From NCBI GenBank assembly GCA_022494885.1, contig JAGVSM010000897.1, forward strand, positions 1 to 64,000: a DNA stretch of 64,000 nt, given 5' to 3'. Positions 1 through 10,665 of the stretch are shown here, one piece after another. A model generated the notes under the pieces. The model was not told where the DNA came from. It did not search any database and saw only the letters and a program-made list of their open reading frames with translations. The stretch's first letter is position 1; each line of letters begins with the position of its first letter. Both the position numbers and the translations under genes were made by a program. Source of the DNA: Micrasema longulum (Eukaryota; Arthropoda; Insecta; Trichoptera; Brachycentridae).

Positions 1-122
1 TAATTTAACACATTGTATTAAGTGTAAACATTTTTTTGGTGTGTGCATGAGTGTCCTACACTAACATACAAAGAAATTATCAATGTGTGTGTACATACTG
101 TTTGTTTACCCAATAAAATAAA
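1..122 (+). mobile_element. LINE L-K 3' end, cut by window edge
   Basis: This is the 3' untranslated end of a non-LTR retrotransposon. It matches 57235-57356 almost base for base. In that second copy the same text follows a reverse-transcriptase C-terminus. Both copies finish with CTGTTT.TTTACCCAATAAAATA. The body of this copy lies to the left of the window. The assignment is inferred from the internal match only. Confidence 0.75.
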
Positions 123-265
123 TATACTTATTATTGAAATCATAGTCTTTTTAACGAACTCAAGGTAAAAGAAAACAATTTTAAAAAATAAGACCAATTA
201 CGAATTTCAAATTATTTTTTTATGAAAACAAAAGGAGAGGGGAAAAAATATTACTAAAAATAATA

Positions 266-1090
266 ATTCGAATGAGAAAACACTTTGATAATCCAAAGGC
301 CCTTATTTCATTATGCTATACATTTTTCAGAAGCCATTTGGAATACGCCTCTCAGATATGGAATCCCCAGTATGCCATATATATAAGTAGAAAAGAAAAT
401 ATTCAAAACAAATTTATAAAGCACCTTAAATACAAAAGCGGCATTTCTTATGTATCTACTCTCACTGCCTCCACCTTCCATGGAATCATTTCTCTACAAT
501 ATTGTAGAGTGTGTGCAGACCAACTACTGCTTTACAAAATTATGACAGGAATGAATGGTTGACTGTACAGAGCTGCTTGGTTTAATAACAATACATGTGC
601 CAGCCAGGATTTGTAGACGGTACCACCTGTTTCATGTACCAATAAGTAAAACATCGTATGTTAAAAATGCTTTTTTTCGTAGGACTTTTTTAATGTACAA
701 TACAAAATTTAAAAATATAGATTACCCAAACATCACTCTGTTAGATTTCAAATTTACACTAAAAATGTATTATGTAACTTAGTAGACATTATAATAATAA
801 ATATGTACATCTCCCCTCCCCTCCTTATCCTCTCTTCAAGCATTTTTGTCCTTATCCCGCCCAATTTACAGTAACTGAATGTTCTTAAAATAAATATTTA
901 AAAAATCTTTGATTATTGAGTACATGAAAATGTCATTTTTATATGTATAAATTGTATGTATTTATTTGATATGTAATATATAATTTCTTTACTAACTTTG
1001 TATACTATGTGGAAATATGTTGTTAGTTTTGAGTTTATACACTATATCTGTTTGTTTACTAAAAATATGTATGTAGAACTGTTAATTTCC
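266..1090 (+). mobile_element. LINE relic: RT C-terminal region plus 3' UTR
   Basis: Two overlapping frames (272-562 and 555-782) together read as the last part of a LINE ORF2. The first has RSHLEYASQIWNP, the usual slot just after the RT palm and thumb. The second has VPARICRRYHLFHVP and a FKFTLK end typical of the extreme C-terminus. A frameshift near 555 separates them, so the copy is dead. After the stop comes A+T-rich 3' UTR running into a pentamer tail. The 5' part of the element is missing, as expected for truncated target-primed insertions. The clade is not certain (CR1/Jockey-like). Confidence 0.75.
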
Positions 1091-1250
1091 CAAATAAAAT
1101 AAAATAAAATAAAATAAAATAAAATAAAATAAAATAAAATAAAATAAAATAAAATGAAATAAAATAAAATAAAATACAATACAATAAAATAAAATAAAAT
1201 GAAATAAAAAAAAATAAAAAAAAAATAAAAAAATTAAAATTAAATAAAAA
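1091..1250 (+). repeat. (AAATA)n tail microsatellite
   Basis: About 160 bp of nearly perfect AAATA pentamers that decay on the right into mixed A-rich sequence. It sits directly behind the LINE 3' UTR, so it is most simply that element's expanded tail. The open frames seen here on the other strand are only readings of the repeat. Confidence 0.9.
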
Positions 1251-2126
1251 GTACATAAAAGGAAGAAGACATGGTATAGTTCCAACTCTACCTTTTTCGC
1301 CTCTCTTTTTGCTTCCAGCAACATTTATTTTTAAAAAAAACTCACATCCAACAAAAAATCGTTAGATACAGGTAAAAGTAAAAGTTAAAAGTTTAGCAGA
1401 AGATATATTTTAAATGTCTTTAACAGATCTGGTAAAAAAATAGTATTTGCAGTGTAAGATGTCGATGTCACTTAAACTGTCATTAAATGTAGTTTGTATT
1501 CTTCGAAGAGTGTTATTCTTCATATAGTAAGTACGTGAGCTCGGAATATCGGAGTACAGAATGACGAGTCCTATGGACGGGGACTCAATATAAAATATTT
1601 CTAACAATTTTTGGTCTATCGATTAGGTTATTAACACTTTTATAGATAAAACGTGTATTATCTATTCAGTGGATAAAACTCATATCTCATATAATACGTA
1701 GAGTTGCGAGATTCTTAATGTTATGAAAATTAGCGTGCCTCATATAAATTTTATTAAAGTGCCTCATATTAATTATTAAAGTAATATTTTGTTTTTGGTT
1801 AGTGAAGAAGAAAAAATAAACTAACTGCTTTGTAGAACAGGTATGAGAGTAATTTTAAAAAGGAATTGATACACTGGGATTAAATCGATGCCAAAATAAA
1901 CAAAACATATGACAGTACCTCAACAGATATATTTGAATGTAATGTTTTTTGTTCACAAAATGATTAATGGTTATTCCTCAAAAGTGATTTTTCGGAAAAA
2001 AATGGGGTTGTCTTCCAAACGATTCAAAGTCCAGTCAGCGAACAAACGGCGTTGTTTATTGTCATGAACTTTGAATTCCTGGGTCAGTTTAATCTTGTAC
2101 GTGTGTAGGTTTAAGTCTTGATGCAA
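1251..2126. other. Unassigned A+T-rich spacer
   Basis: No gene is supported. On the minus strand 1410-1607 reads as a short frame ending in a pattern (N..R..Q..FN.SLSDIDI) loosely like a LINE C-terminus, but I do not trust it enough to call it. No tRNA, hairpin or long repeat was seen. Confidence 0.4.
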
Positions 2127-2231
2127 TTAGAACAGGCTAAGCCATGTTAGATGGAGACTATCATAAACAGAGAACACTCCGTTTTCGTTTTACATCAATT
2201 GGTTTTATATAGATTCCCTGTTATTAGGTAT
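2127..2231 (+). repeat. Dispersed repeat D1, copy 1
   Basis: About 105 bp beginning TTAGAACAGGCT and containing AGATGGAGACTATCAT and TTTTATATAGATTCC. The same stretch recurs in the same orientation at 28607-28711 with only a handful of differences. It has no reading frame and no obvious terminal inverted repeats. It may be a piece of a larger element or a short SINE-like unit. Confidence 0.75.
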
Positions 2232-2284
2232 GTTAATTTTTTTTTTGCAATAAATTTATGAAAAAATAAAAATAAACATATAGT

Positions 2285-2375
2285 TCCTGCAAGCATAAGA
2301 CTGATCGTCTTACCTTCAATTGGCATACCAAGGCAGTGCCCTATGCACCATTAGGCGTCTAAAGAGAGTGATAAT
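2285..2375 (+). mobile_element. SINE-b 3' tail fragment
   Basis: This matches the last third of the tRNA-derived SINE-b seen complete at 25047-25304. It shares AAGACTGAT.....TTACCTT and GTGCCCTATGCACCATTAGG. The tRNA-like head is missing. The GCACC-ATTA-GG(T) hairpin that precedes the tail in full copies is partly kept. Confidence 0.65.
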
Positions 2376-2571
2376 ATGTAATATAAAGTCCTACTTAAAT
2401 GCATTAATGCAATTCTTGAAGTAATATCGTTTTGATTTGATTTCCTAATTTGTATTTAGTATATATAAAATAATTATTGTTCACTGTTTTCTCTTTATTT
2501 CTTTCAATTCTGTATTGAAGGAGACGAATTGGCTTATAAAATCGTTTTTCAATTTTCAAAATCATTTTTCA

Positions 2572-2896
2572 GTATTCTCCAAGTTGAAGTCTGCGAAAGG
2601 CCGAGTTCTTGTGCACGGCGAGAAATCGACTGCCTCGGGTTCCGCTGTACACTTTCACGGACGGCGGCGACGTTCTCGGCCGATTTTGCGTTTCTTAAGC
2701 GAATGGGTGTCGATTAATTGATTACCAAACCGGTAGTCTCAAATTTGGCCACCAAACGTTGAAGAGTTGACAGTAAAGAGCCACCACGTCTACCGTAAAA
2801 TGGACGCAATGCGCTAAACGTTTGCATTAACAAACACTCATATTGATAATAAAATTTTATCATTTGAACGTGCTGTTCAATTGTGTTACTTACCAT
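2572..2896 (-). pseudogene. HTH transposase N-terminus (mariner/IS630-like relic)
   Basis: On the minus strand an ATG at 2896 opens a frame with QMIKFYYQYECL, ALRPFYGRR and LVAKFETTGLV. This is the helix-turn-helix N-terminus I know from arthropod mariner/IS630-related transposases (the DUF4817 type). A stop at 2714-2716 ends it. After a frameshift near 2714-2722 the next frame carries on the family pattern: PIRLRNAKSAENVAAVRESV, then RRAQELGLSQTSTWRI. The catalytic DDE/D part is absent. This was a DNA-binding domain, now a fragment. Its text is far better preserved than most relics here, which suggests a young insertion. Confidence 0.8.
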
Positions 2897-3009
2897 GGTA
2901 ATTTGGCTTAAGTAATTAAATAATAAAAAAAATATTTAACAGATGTATTCAAAACAAAATGGCCGCCACGGGCCGTCAGAATCTCCCCGCTCCAATTGGA
3001 AAACCTTTT

Positions 3010-3104
3010 ACATACAAACTTAGGTAATAAATTTCTCTGGATTATGTCTAGTCTGCCTAACTAGGTACAACCTGTTTTAAGGCAGACATTTTTATGGAAA
3101 AATA
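3010..3104 (-). repeat. Dispersed repeat D2, copy 1, with internal hairpin
   Basis: About 95 bp that is the reverse complement of 31739-31838. Both copies contain GTCTGCCT...AGGCAGAC as the arms of a strong hairpin around a central TAGGTACAACCTGTTTTA. There is no coding capacity. It is probably a tiny non-autonomous element. The true ends are not defined by only two copies. Confidence 0.75.
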
Positions 3105-3244
3105 AACTTTTACATTACTACCTTCTAGTTAATTTATTAAACAACTGTATAAAATTTGTCATACCATTTATTATTTAAGAATGTTTTTGTGTAAATTTTC
3201 CGATTTTTCTCTGCACAAAATACATTTGTCTCAAAATTTGGCTC

Positions 3245-3998
3245 AAAATTAGACAGCGGAGAAACTATCACTCCCTCTCACTTCTGTTCAATGTACTTCA
3301 TAGTCCTAAAGCTCCTATATACCTGCGTGAAAAATTTCAACGCTTATCAGTTCTTGGTTTACCTTTTCGTTCTAATTCTCAAGGCACTCGCTTAGTACCC
3401 ATCCACAATTCCTCTTTTTTTCTCTAACTCATATAGTATCTATGCGGCTCGACTGTGGAATCATCCACCATCAAAAATGTTACTACATTATCTCTGTTTA
3501 AATCACGTCTGAAGAAACATTTCATTTTTTTGCACCACAACAGACCAAGAGGCCCAATTACAGTGGTGAATTACATTACAGAATAACCAGGCTTGAGAAA
3601 AATCACATTTTAATTTTTGTGTTCTCACCGAGAATCGAACCCGGAACCTTCCGTGCGCTAGTCAAGAGTCTTGACCACTACACCACGGAGGCCACCTGTA
3701 ATTTAAACAGTATTTATTAACATCTCCTTTCTCTTCCTTAATCTCTCCTCCTTTCGTCTTTACTCTTTTTTCCCCTTTTCCATTGAGTAATAGTTTTGAT
3801 TTAAGGTAGTTTATTACGTTTATTTCTATTTTTATATATCTTTAGCTTTTTTATCTTTGTTTTCTATTGAATATGTTCTGTAACTTGAATCATAAAAATA
3901 AAACTATTATTTTATTGGTTGGTTGGAAGAAATTGCCATTTGGCAATAAGCCCGCCCGCCAATGTACAAATAACATTATGTAGAAAAAGTTAAATAAA
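3245..3998 (+). mobile_element. LINE L-A copy, split by a SINE
   Basis: The left part reads RRNYHSLSLLFNVL..PKAPIYLREKFQ, the C-terminal end of a LINE reverse-transcriptase ORF. It continues into a polypyrimidine 3' UTR and the family hairpin ATTGCCATTTGGCAAT near 3930, then GCCCGCCCGCC. The copy at 54840-55480 (minus) aligns across the whole span but lacks 3521-3718, so that stretch is a later SINE insertion. Internal stops make the ORF non-functional. Confidence 0.85.
3521..3718 (-). mobile_element. SINE-a inserted in LINE L-A
   Basis: A tRNA-derived SINE lies in reverse. Read on the minus strand it starts GGCCTCCGTGGTGTAGTGGTCA (A-box-like), has GGGTTCGATTC (B box), and ends with a conserved tail that reaches GTGGTGCAAAAAA. 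AACAT occurs at 3516-3520 and again at 3719-3723 as a likely short target-site duplication. The uninterrupted L-A at 54.8-55.5 kb gives the empty site. About 25 bp beyond the tRNA head is not part of other SINE-a copies. Confidence 0.85.
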
Positions 3999-4890
3999 TT
4001 TGTGATATTATAATTGAAATAGCAAAAACATGAATTATTAGTTAGATAGTTAAAAAATAAAGTAACTGCCGCATGCTTCAGCGAGCACAGAATAAAAGAA
4101 AATACAAGTGACTTCTGTTGTTTTAATTGATCTCGATAGACTTCACCCAATGTTTAATCGTATTAATTGGTTCGACATTTACAACAAAAGCTATCTGATT
4201 TTTGCGAGAAATATAGGTCATAGAATCATCAGCGTTCATTTTCCTGGGGTTCTTTTGATGGGGAGATCGTGGGCTTACATTTTTTATACCAACTTGTACA
4301 AATGTGGGTCACTTCAGGGAGCTTTTCATGATTATTTCCTGGTCTACTGACTCATTCAGGCACATTCAACGTGACAGACACTTGCAGAGAATGTATAATA
4401 AGGAATCCAAAGTCGGAAATATAAGCTTTACCTAGTATAATAATTAATAAAGACTTTTAGCGTATTATAAATGAAAATTTGATTTAACCCCTTCATTCCT
4501 CTGCACGGGTAACCTCATCAATTAGTATTCTTCAAAATTGTTTAAATTTCTTTATTAATGGTTTTTTTCTCTTTTCTTTCCTTGATTTTATTTAAAAGTA
4601 CAAAATATTTTTCTTATTATTTTTTTTTAACAGTATTTATTTATGTGTATATTTATATTAGTTACCTAAGTAATAGATTAAAATAATAATACATGCAATT
4701 AAAAAAAGAAAAATCTTCGTTTAGTGTTATTCAAAATTGTTTTAATTTTTTTTTATTGATATCTGTTGCTTTCTTACATTTTTTTTCTCTTTTTTTTACA
4801 GGCTCAAAACATTTCTATCACCAAAAATTTAATTTTTCTTTTTTTTTATAACTAGTAATATTATTTTTAAACCATGTATCTTTTTTTTGA
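3999..4890. other. Unassigned A/T-rich stretch
   Basis: Contains an open frame at 4108-4350 with no recognisable motif and long poly-T/poly-A runs. It may include the unrecognised body of the LINE whose 3' tail follows. I see nothing that supports a gene. Confidence 0.4.
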
Positions 4891-4899
4891 CTCCTTAAT

Positions 4900-5047
4900 T
4901 TGTAAATAACTGTTTAGTAATAATTTCTTTTAAACACTATATTTTACTTATTTCACTTACATGAATGTATTTTATTATAAGCAACTTATGTATTAAAGGC
5001 ACTATGTGCCGTTTATTTCAATAAAAAAATAATAAAAATAAAATAAT
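4900..5047 (+). mobile_element. LINE 3' end with GGCAC hairpin
   Basis: An A+T-rich 3' UTR ends in AAAGGCACTATGTGCCGTTT, a 5-bp GGCAC/GTGCC stem-loop, followed by an AATAA-type tail. The same design recurs at 7464-7497 and 31655-31705 with changed stem bases. No ORF2 text is readable upstream. Confidence 0.6.
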
Positions 5048-5059
5048 GTGAAAAAGTAA

Positions 5060-5870
5060 CATAGGTCTTATAAAATGAATACATCTAAGACTAAATATAT
5101 GTTAGAAAGAAAATCAGAAATAAACTATCCACAGCAGGCAATTGATGTTGGGTCACACCACATAGACAACCTTAAACCAAGTCATTGAAAGGGTCGAGAG
5201 TTTTAAATACCCGGGAGTATATGTTACGGAAAATGGCAGCTTTCACAAAGAATTGGGAGAGCGGCTAGGAATAGCAGGCGCCACTTTTCTTCAGGCAACA
5301 CCTATTCTCCTCTATGGATGCGAATCGTGGCACCTCACTAGGGCCCAAAACAGCAAAATACTGAGTTTTAAGAATAGGTGTGTCAGAAGAATCTTGGGTG
5401 TGCGGTGGTTTGACTTTGTGCATAATGAAGTAATAAGAAAACGGACGCAACAAACTCCGGTGACAACTGTCATCAAGCGGAGGCGATATGGTAGGCTTGG
5501 CCATGTACTGCGTTTGCCTCCCGAGAGACTTAACCACGCTTGTCTACTTTACAGTGCATCTGGTTTTCGACGTCCTGGACGTCCACTGCTGACTGTTCGT
5601 CGGCAGTTCGCGTCAGAACTACGGGACGTGAACCTGATACATCTGATGCAACCTGTGAAGGATGCACAAGAGCTGGCAGCCGACAGATATGCTTATAGGA
5701 TCTTTGTGGACACCATGTGCTCCAACTAGGGAGTAGACATGGAATAATAATGAAGATTATAGTAATGTTTTGAGTTTATGGTCGTACTCTTACATATTAT
5801 AAACAAAACCATTTTTTAATTTATATTTTTTTTAAGTAAACAAATAGATAACTAACCATTTGAAGTTAAT
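5060..5870 (+). mobile_element. LINE L-E relic, RT C-terminal region
   Basis: A 158-codon open frame (5253-5729) carries LLYGCESWHLTRAQNSK, RRILGVRWFDFVHNEVIRKR and RRRYGRLGHVLRLPPERL, then GRP..VRRQFASELRD. This is the long C-terminal extension found behind the RT domain in several LINE clades. Upstream frames (5070-5250) add KMNTSKTKYM and SFKYPGVYVTENGSFHKEL with shifts between them. Sister fragments lie at 42290-42510 and 62130-62887. This is the longest undamaged piece of the family here. The frame is open but has no 5' part. Confidence 0.85.
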
Positions 5871-5885
5871 ATAAACCTTGTACAT

Positions 5886-6340
5886 TATTTATTTATTTAT
5901 TTAATTTTACAATACGCCCAAGGGGCATTTACATTATTTAGGTAAGTAATAATTTAATAGATAAACAACGCTTTTTTACATACATGTAGAAACAATAAAA
6001 AGCATACTGCTATGCAAAATAAAAAGTAAAACTTTACATAGTAAAAAAGAAAAAAAAATATGGATATGAGAAAAGTAATTGAATTAAAAAGCAAATTGTA
6101 AATAACTTGTAAAGAATTTAAACAAAAAAATATATTTACTTATACTTATACGTATAAAAAAATGGTAATAACAAATTATTGTTAACAACAAATAATCAAA
6201 ATTAGTTATCTGTAAGTATATATAAGATAATAACATAATATCTGGTACACAAAAATATTTGATACATTAATTTCAGAAAAAGATAATAATTAATAATAAT
6301 CCATATCAAAAACAGAGAAAAAATTGTATGAAACAGAAAG
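5886..6340 (-). mobile_element. LINE 3' end in reverse, then A/T-rich DNA
   Basis: Read on the minus strand, the left edge is a hairpin GCCCCTTGGGCGTATTG followed by an ATAAATAAATAAAT tail, the standard ending of LINEs in this window. The same type of end is at 57760-57974. No coding text is recognisable in the remaining A/T-rich sequence. Confidence 0.55.
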
Positions 6341-6354
6341 TTTTATTATTTTTT

Positions 6355-6890
6355 TTATTTACAATTTTTAAAAACCCATAAGGGTAACATTAGAAATTTA
6401 ATATTGTCTAGTCATTTTATGTCTCGTCTAGTCTAGTTAGTTCAGTCATCATGTGCTTTTTCAGATTGATTTTAAATTTGTCTCCATTAAAAGTTTTCAA
6501 GTAGTAAGGTAGGTCGCTGTAGTGTTTAAGTCCATTATGTAGTATTTTTGACTGTCCTGTGTTTGTCTTTGCTTTTTCAATATGATAGTGTTGTTGTTGT
6601 CTGGTGTTATATTTGTGTATGTCAGCATTTTTGACTAATATTATGTCGTCGTCTTGTATGTTACCCAGTGTTATTTTGTGCACAATTTTTCAGGTCTCAA
6701 TTTTAGTCAAGTAGTTTATGTCAAACTGGTGTGTTTTTTTGTACAGTTCAGTCGTATAGGTCAGGTAGGGTAGGTTGTATGTTAGTTAAATAACTTTATT
6801 TTGTTGTCTTTGTATTCTTGTTATGTCTGTCTTGTTACCAGTTCCCCAGAAGGCGATCATGTAACTCAATTTACTTTTGTCATAGGCTTC
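6355..6890 (-). mobile_element. LINE relic with HKYNTRQ C-terminus
   Basis: The minus strand reads KLSYMIAFWGTG.....ITRIQRQQNK, then after stops YNLPYLTYTTELYKK, then an open piece (6417-6683) with HKYNTRQQQHYHIEK and FKINLKKHM. The order matches the end of a LINE ORF2: WG, QN, HxYNTR, N.LP, F+..LK. At least two stops interrupt it. The 3' UTR ends in a short ACCC/GGGT hairpin at about 6374-6387. The inserted 45.7-kb element L-C has a comparable HNTR motif. Confidence 0.8.
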
Positions 6891-7379
6891 GTACATCAAT
6901 TTTTTTTTACGACATTAATAATTATTTTCAAACAGTGCACTATAAGAAAGATTAGATTTTATGCATTCCTTATACATACATACTCGGCAATAACTATTCC
7001 GACGTTGCTAATATTTTTCACATTAAGTATAGTTTATTTAAATCAACTTTATTAAGTCATTTCAGAGATGGTAAACGGTAATTTACATTTTTTAGATTAT
7101 AGTGCTGTCTATGTTTAATTTGTATGGGTACTATTGTATTTCATATTTATTTTACGTGTATTTAAAAAAATAAAAAAAGTGTTATTATTATTACTATTTT
7201 GAAATATTTTTTTGAAACAAAATAATTTTATTGTATTTAATATACTTTTGTTTTGTACTTCTTAAAAAAAAAAAAAATATTTTCCTTTTAAAATTTTATC
7301 TGCGCACATTGTTTAATTATTTTTTATATCTAAATATGTTCTTTATACAATACTGCTGTGTTGTATAAAGTATTTATGT
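6891..7379. other. Unassigned; no gene seen
   Basis: A/T-rich sequence with a short frame at 6801-7055 that is the antisense reading of the neighbouring LINE relic and its flank. Nothing else is supported. Confidence 0.4.
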
Positions 7380-7500
7380 AACATAATACTTTTCAATTAA
7401 ATTTTGAAGTTTTTCACATTACGAGTATATTGAAGTGTTTTTATATTTGTATCTTTTTAAGGTAAAAGGCACTGCGTGCCGTGTATATTAATAAATAAAT
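7380..7500 (+). mobile_element. LINE 3' end with GGCAC hairpin
   Basis: GGTAAAAGGCACTGCGTGCC forms a GGCAC/GTGCC stem-loop right before GTATATTAATAAATAAATAA. The layout equals that at 4990-5047. Only the 3' UTR can be recognised. Confidence 0.6.
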
Positions 7501-7534
7501 AATTATAGATTATTAACGGATATTCCTGATAAAA

Positions 7535-7672
7535 AGAACATATTACAACGGAGAAGAAGAACATTTAAGAGAAGACAATATAGAAGTCTAGGCATCTACA
7601 GTAGCCACTTTAAACTTTGTGTAACATTCACCATTCTGCCTATGTTCAAACATCCGCATTTCCTTAACCCTT
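7535..7672 (-). repeat. T repeat, partial, reverse
   Basis: The minus strand gives the T core (GGCAGAATGGTGAATGTTACACA...) and its right part (ATGCCTAGACTTCTATATTG, CTCTTAAATGTTCTTC). The block that normally links them, CAGCCAATGACAGGTCATAAGCC, is deleted. See the tandem unit at 25863-26470 for the full repeat. Confidence 0.8.
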
Positions 7673-8427
7673 ATTTTAAGTTATCAGATTATTTTAAGAT
7701 CAATAAATACAATATGTCTACATTTATTTTATACAAAACGTTTCAAATAAAATCTGACCACTATTTTGAGTGACTTTTGTGTGTATGTATGTACGTAAAA
7801 ACAGTTTCCTGGAAAAATTGGTTTTGTATTACAGAAGAGAACTTGTTGTGAAGAGATGATAAGTTAGTGTTGAAGTGAAGAGAACTCGAGAATAACTCTG
7901 CTGGAAAATCTTTCCTTCCGCGTCAACAAAGCACTCGAGTCACGGTCGAGTGTACTAAACTCAAAGAGACAATCCCAACCGAAGGAGATACTATGAATCG
8001 AGCACTTGTCCGTACAAAATATAATTCGCTTTTTTTGTTGGTATTTTTAAATGAAATTTTGGCCCATTGTTGATGTATTTATTTTTATTACTTAATAAAC
8101 GTACAGCGGGTACTAACTTTAAAAAAAAAGATTTATTTTTTTGACTAAATTGACCGAATAAGATCGTACATAAAATAAACAAAATGAATTAAATGAAAAA
8201 AATATGTTTAATAAAAAAAAATACAAAAAAGAAGTATTCCAAAAAATATAAAAAAATAAATTAATAAGACGTAAACGAATTAAATGATGAAATCAATGAA
8301 AATGAATTAAACAAAAAAAAATTAAAACAAACAAAATAAATGAAGTTAGCTAAATAAATAAAATAAACGAAATAAAAATAATTAATAAAATAAATCAAAC
8401 AAATTAAACAAATTTAACAAATAGAAC
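7673..8427. other. Unassigned; A-rich simple sequence
   Basis: 7673-8040 is ordinary A+T-rich DNA. From about 8185 to 8420 it is a degenerate AAATAAA/AATGAA-rich stretch. No gene, tRNA or repeat pair was noticed. Confidence 0.4.
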
Positions 8428-8618
8428 TTTTTTTTAAAGGAATAACCCACTGGTGGGATGGAAGGGATATGAAAGGAGGTTGCGAAAAATACACCACAAC
8501 ACCCAGACCAATTGAGAAAAAAATATTTTATGGATTTTTTCTTGCATTTGGCGGGAATCGAACCCGTGACGCCAGTTTCATAGTTATCCGTCTAATCAAC
8601 TGCGCCACGGCGCGGCGC
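8428..8618 (-). mobile_element. SINE-c, full-length-looking copy
   Basis: Reversed, it begins GCGCCGCGCCGTGGCGCAGTT (A box), continues with ACGGGTTCGATTCCCGCCAA (B box), then a body with TTGGTCTGGGTGTTGTGG and AGTGGGTTATTCC before a T/A-rich tail. That is the architecture of a tRNA-headed SINE. A truncated copy lacking the tRNA head is at 16229-16380. Confidence 0.8.
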
Positions 8619-8999
8619 TTGTAAAATAAATGAACATAAAAATTACAATGAATAAAATAATAAAATCTGAGAAATCAATAAAACGAGTGTTCCAGGATGC
8701 AGAACTAAGTTCGCACAGAGACACTCCTTACGTGTTGGTTCAAGACCCTTCAATCTTCTAACCAAGGAATTACAATACATATAATCACTGGTACAGTTTA
8801 AAGTAGGTTTGACGTCTTAGATTAGCATGGAAGGAGCAGATAGACACATTCTTAAAAATTTTTAAAATTAAAATAAAAAATAAATGCATACTGCAAATAA
8901 ATAATATTTTCGTAATTTCAGCATATATTAACATGGTTTTTCTTTTATTTTTCTTTTCTTTTCATGGTCATGTCGTACCATATATATGTGCTATAAACT
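8619..8999. other. Unassigned
   Basis: No coding signal, hairpin or repeat match seen. A mixed patch at 8690-8850 is less A/T-rich than its surroundings but gives no recognisable product. Confidence 0.35.
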
Positions 9000-9165
9000 T
9001 TTCAATAATTAAAAAAATAATGGCCCACGCTCAGACGCTGTAGTCTTTGTGGACATTTTTTCCAATTCATGTTATTGCTTAATTTTAAGATGTATTTTTC
9101 CAAAGTGTATTTTTGTAATTATATTCCAATGTAAATAATATGTGTATGGAAAAATAAAAAAAAAC
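9000..9165 (+). repeat. Probable LINE 3' UTR, family shared with 21870-21960
   Basis: The end AATAATATGTGTATGGAAAAATAAAAA recurs in reverse at about 21885-21920. It looks like a terminal UTR with a short A-rich tail. No ORF text is visible. Which element it belongs to is unknown. Confidence 0.45.
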
Positions 9166-9639
9166 GAACTAAACATATAAAATGAATGAATGAATAAAAT
9201 CAATAAAATGCATAAATAAATAATGCATGAAAAAAAAATTTATATAAAGTTGCTTTGTCTAGGTAACTAGGGTAGTAAGTAATCCTGTTGTAAGACTGAC
9301 AAAAAAACATTTTACTCACCAAAAACACAATATAAAATATATACTGTATAAAACATGTCATGACATGAAAATAATATAAATATTTTTTTTTTATAAATGT
9401 AACATAACAATTCTAATAATATATACTGTGGCCCATACATACTGTGGATGCGGCGCATCCCTTATCTGTTTGAAATAATTAATACGTAGTTTATTTAAAA
9501 AAATATGAAAATAATATCTTAAAATGTTTCTAAAATGACCTTATTCTATATTTCCAGTCAAGTCTCTGAATATCAAGGTACCTTGGCCTTGATAGTTGGA
9601 ATCTGGATACAACTCTTCATTTTGAGTCAAGTCCTATTA
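9166..9639. other. Unassigned A/T-rich spacer
   Basis: Homopolymer-rich sequence and a GTGGATGCGGCGCATCC palindrome near 9442-9458. No gene seen. Confidence 0.35.
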
Positions 9640-10150
9640 CGAGTGATCGAATTTCCGCGCACGCGCGTTAAGGTTCATAGCGTAGTCATATTGTTCTACA
9701 AGACTCATTGTTTCGGATTCATTATCTTTTGTTCAAGTGTCAAGCCATTCCTTCCTTTGATTCCGGTGGTCCTTGTTTTAAATCCCAATGTACCTACTCC
9801 TCCCTGACGTCAAGAAGAGTCAAGCAAGCAACGCGTGACAACACAACAATAAAACACAACAACGAAAACCGTACCGCGAGCGTGACAGTGGTTTCGAATC
9901 ACCAACACACAAGGAAACGTTCAAAGTGACCAGTGCAAACGATCAGTGCTTTTTTGGACCAGTGCCAAAGGGAGGAAATCGTAAATCCTTACTCCTTTCA
10001 TTAATTCCAGGATTGACACTCAAAACCATAACGTCAATTAGTTTACCTAAAATCAAAAATTCCCTGTTTTCTTCAAACACGCGGATCGCGAGAGGGCAGG
10101 CCTTGTTTACAGTCCCGAGGTCAAAGGTATCGAACATCCAACACTCATAG
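9640..10150 (+). other. G+C-richer island of unknown nature
   Basis: This block stands out from the A/T background by base composition and by several short open frames on both strands (for example 9535-9807, 9926-10150 and minus 9943-10137). None has a motif I recognise. It includes CGCGCACGCGCGTTAA near 9656 and the repeated phrase GACCAGTGC/GATCAGTGC/GACCAGTGCC around 9928-9965. It could be a 5' UTR/promoter of a retroelement or a CpG-bearing host promoter or first exon. I cannot decide between these. Confidence 0.4.
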
Positions 10151-10529
10151 AAATAAAAGCATCCAACGTGTGTAATGCAAAGAACAAATGACTTTTATAA
10201 GATATGGCAAATATATTTAAATAGCTTATAATTGAAATTTGGCCAAAATTCAAGAACATCTCGAGTTTTAGGTACGAAAATTTATAAAACGTCATTTTCG
10301 TAATATAGATACTCAAGCGCACTTTATAAAAGTGATTTTATGCTATATTGATTTTAATTAGATAATTATCTAAACTTATGTACTATGCCTACTTAAAGTA
10401 AAGGCATGATTTTTTTGTCAACATCCTTACTGATAATGTTCACCGCACGCGCATGAAATAGAGATAAAGGAATTATTAGGTAATTTGAAAATATAGACAT
10501 TTAATTGGCATAAAACTTGTTATTAGTTG

Positions 10530-10665
10530 ATGTAAGTGATTACTTGGCAAACAGTGTGTAAAGTGGGTACTTAAAACCGACAATGTCAGTTCATAAGCCC
10601 TCTCAATATCTAGATTTTCATTTTTCCTTCTCAAAAATGTTTTTCCATTCTCAATCTATGGAACA
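10530..10665 (+). repeat. T repeat, degenerate copy
   Basis: It keeps ACAGTGTGTAAAGTGGG.ACTTAAA, CAGTTCATAAGCCCT and CCTTCTCAAAAATG in the T order, with many substitutions. This appears to be one of the oldest T copies in the window. Confidence 0.65.

Noticed and set aside
1059..1324. Minus-strand frames of 65-80 codons rich in F, Y and L
   Set aside because: They are translations of the (AAATA)n microsatellite and its flank.
2890..2897. GTAAGT right after the transposase ATG as a splice donor
   Set aside because: The codons M-V-S-N fit the transposase N-terminus directly, so the match to a donor site is coincidental.
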